Part shown: positions 63,699 to 64,000 of the stretch, one piece after another
Layout: the number at the start of each line of letters is the position of its first letter
Numbering within the stretch: position 1 is the stretch's first letter
NCBI GenBank assembly: GCA_027575765.1
Contig: JANBPT010000041.1
Coordinates: 1-64,000, forward strand
DNA from: Tieghemiomyces parasiticus
Lineage: Eukaryota; Kickxellomycota; Dimargaritomycetes; Dimargaritales; Dimargaritaceae
DNA: 64,000 nt
Reading direction: 5' to 3'
The notes under the pieces: model-generated
The model's input: only the letters and a program-made list of their open reading frames with translations
What the model was told of the DNA's origin: nothing
Database searches by the model: none
Translations under genes and position numbers: made by a program

Positions 63699-64000
63699 AT
63701 GACCGTTTTATCCGCAACTGTCACCATCCTGCCGGCCCTTTTGTGGCTTGGGATGTCCCCTGTGCTTTTTTGCAAGCCGTCCATGAATGGGGCGTCACTG
63801 GGCGCCTCGCTACTCGTACCGACCAACACGCGAACGCCATATGCGCGGCGCGGCCAAGGCCTCCCCTCTGGACAGCACACCACCAAGGACGACAGCAAGT
63901 TCACCATGGTCACGTCTTATGTCATTTATCGCCACGGCTCCCGCGGCCCCAAGGACTCAACGGCAATCAAAATGAATCAGGCGGCCCGATGGCTCCAATC
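63699..64000 (+). CDS. MINPP1: second MINPP1-type secreted phosphatase, cut by window end
   Basis: The first 100 codons of a second histidine-phosphatase gene; the frame is open to the window edge. A hydrophobic signal segment (about 5-25) is followed by TNTRTPYARRG, which matches TNTRTPYLYRG in the first copy. Then YRHGSRGPKDSTA (77-89), the catalytic RHG loop, corresponds to FRHGSRNPKASTA. Shared motifs and order show the two are tandem paralogues. The HAE/HAR position lies outside the window, so whether this copy keeps the catalytic acid is unknown. Confidence 0.88.
   Translation, partial: MTVLSATVTILPALLWLGMSPVLFCKPSMNGASLGASLLVPTNTRTPYARRGQGLPSGQHTTKDDSKFTMVTSYVIYRHGSRGPKDSTAIKMNQAARWLQ

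Overview
This is nuclear DNA of a fungus. Intron-containing RAD50, MTR4 and NAD kinase genes, a GID4 ubiquitin-ligase receptor, the SAGA subunit Ada1/Hfi1, a GPI-anchored Cys-rich surface protein and GTAAGT/GTAGGT introns of about 140-230 bp point to a fungus. An animal-type HPRT and a KDM3-type JmjC protein suggest an early-diverging lineage (Zoopagomycota-like is my guess) rather than a yeast or a filamentous ascomycete. That placement is inference, since no marker was aligned.

Layout. 1-3.1 kb: a four-TM membrane protein (-) and a possible 3' exon (-) of an unknown gene. 3.1-3.5 kb: a copia relic. 5.6-11.6 kb: RAD50 in 13 exons (+), convergent with HFI1/ADA1 (-, 12-13.2 kb). 14-15.1 kb: ubiquilin/DSK2 (+), convergent with a small secreted protein (-). 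18.6-20.6 kb: POS5-like NAD(H) kinase in 4 exons (+), convergent with GID4/VID24 (-). 24.4-25.5 kb: a two-exon NmrA-like protein (-). 26.7-27 kb: scrambled copia RT pieces. 27.3-30.7 kb: MTR4 (-). 31.4-34.9 kb: KDM3-like JmjC demethylase (-). 36.9-37.6 kb: HPRT (+). 42-45.4 kb: OXR1-like TLDc protein (+). 48.7-49.3 kb: GPI-anchored Cys-rich protein (+). 50-51.4 kb: a decayed copia element. 52.3-53.3 kb: Pro-rich protein with a trihelix/Myb-like C-terminus (+). 53.7-54 kb: a dead mariner transposase (-). 55.6-56.2 kb: a four-TM protein (+). 58.6-60.2 kb and 63.7 kb to the edge: tandem secreted MINPP1-type phosphatases (+), the second cut by the window end.

Most genes are housekeeping and concern genome maintenance (RAD50), chromatin (SAGA, KDM3), RNA surveillance (MTR4), protein quality control (DSK2, GID4), redox and NADPH supply (POS5, OXR1, NmrA) and purine salvage (HPRT). 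They are not an operon or cluster. The right third, from about 48 kb, is richer in transposon relics, TATA-box promoters and secreted or surface proteins. Intergenic spaces there are long (2-4 kb). I saw no tRNA, rRNA, CRISPR-like array or intact transposon. The most unusual item is the tandem MINPP1 pair, whose complete copy has the catalytic HAE acid replaced by Arg.
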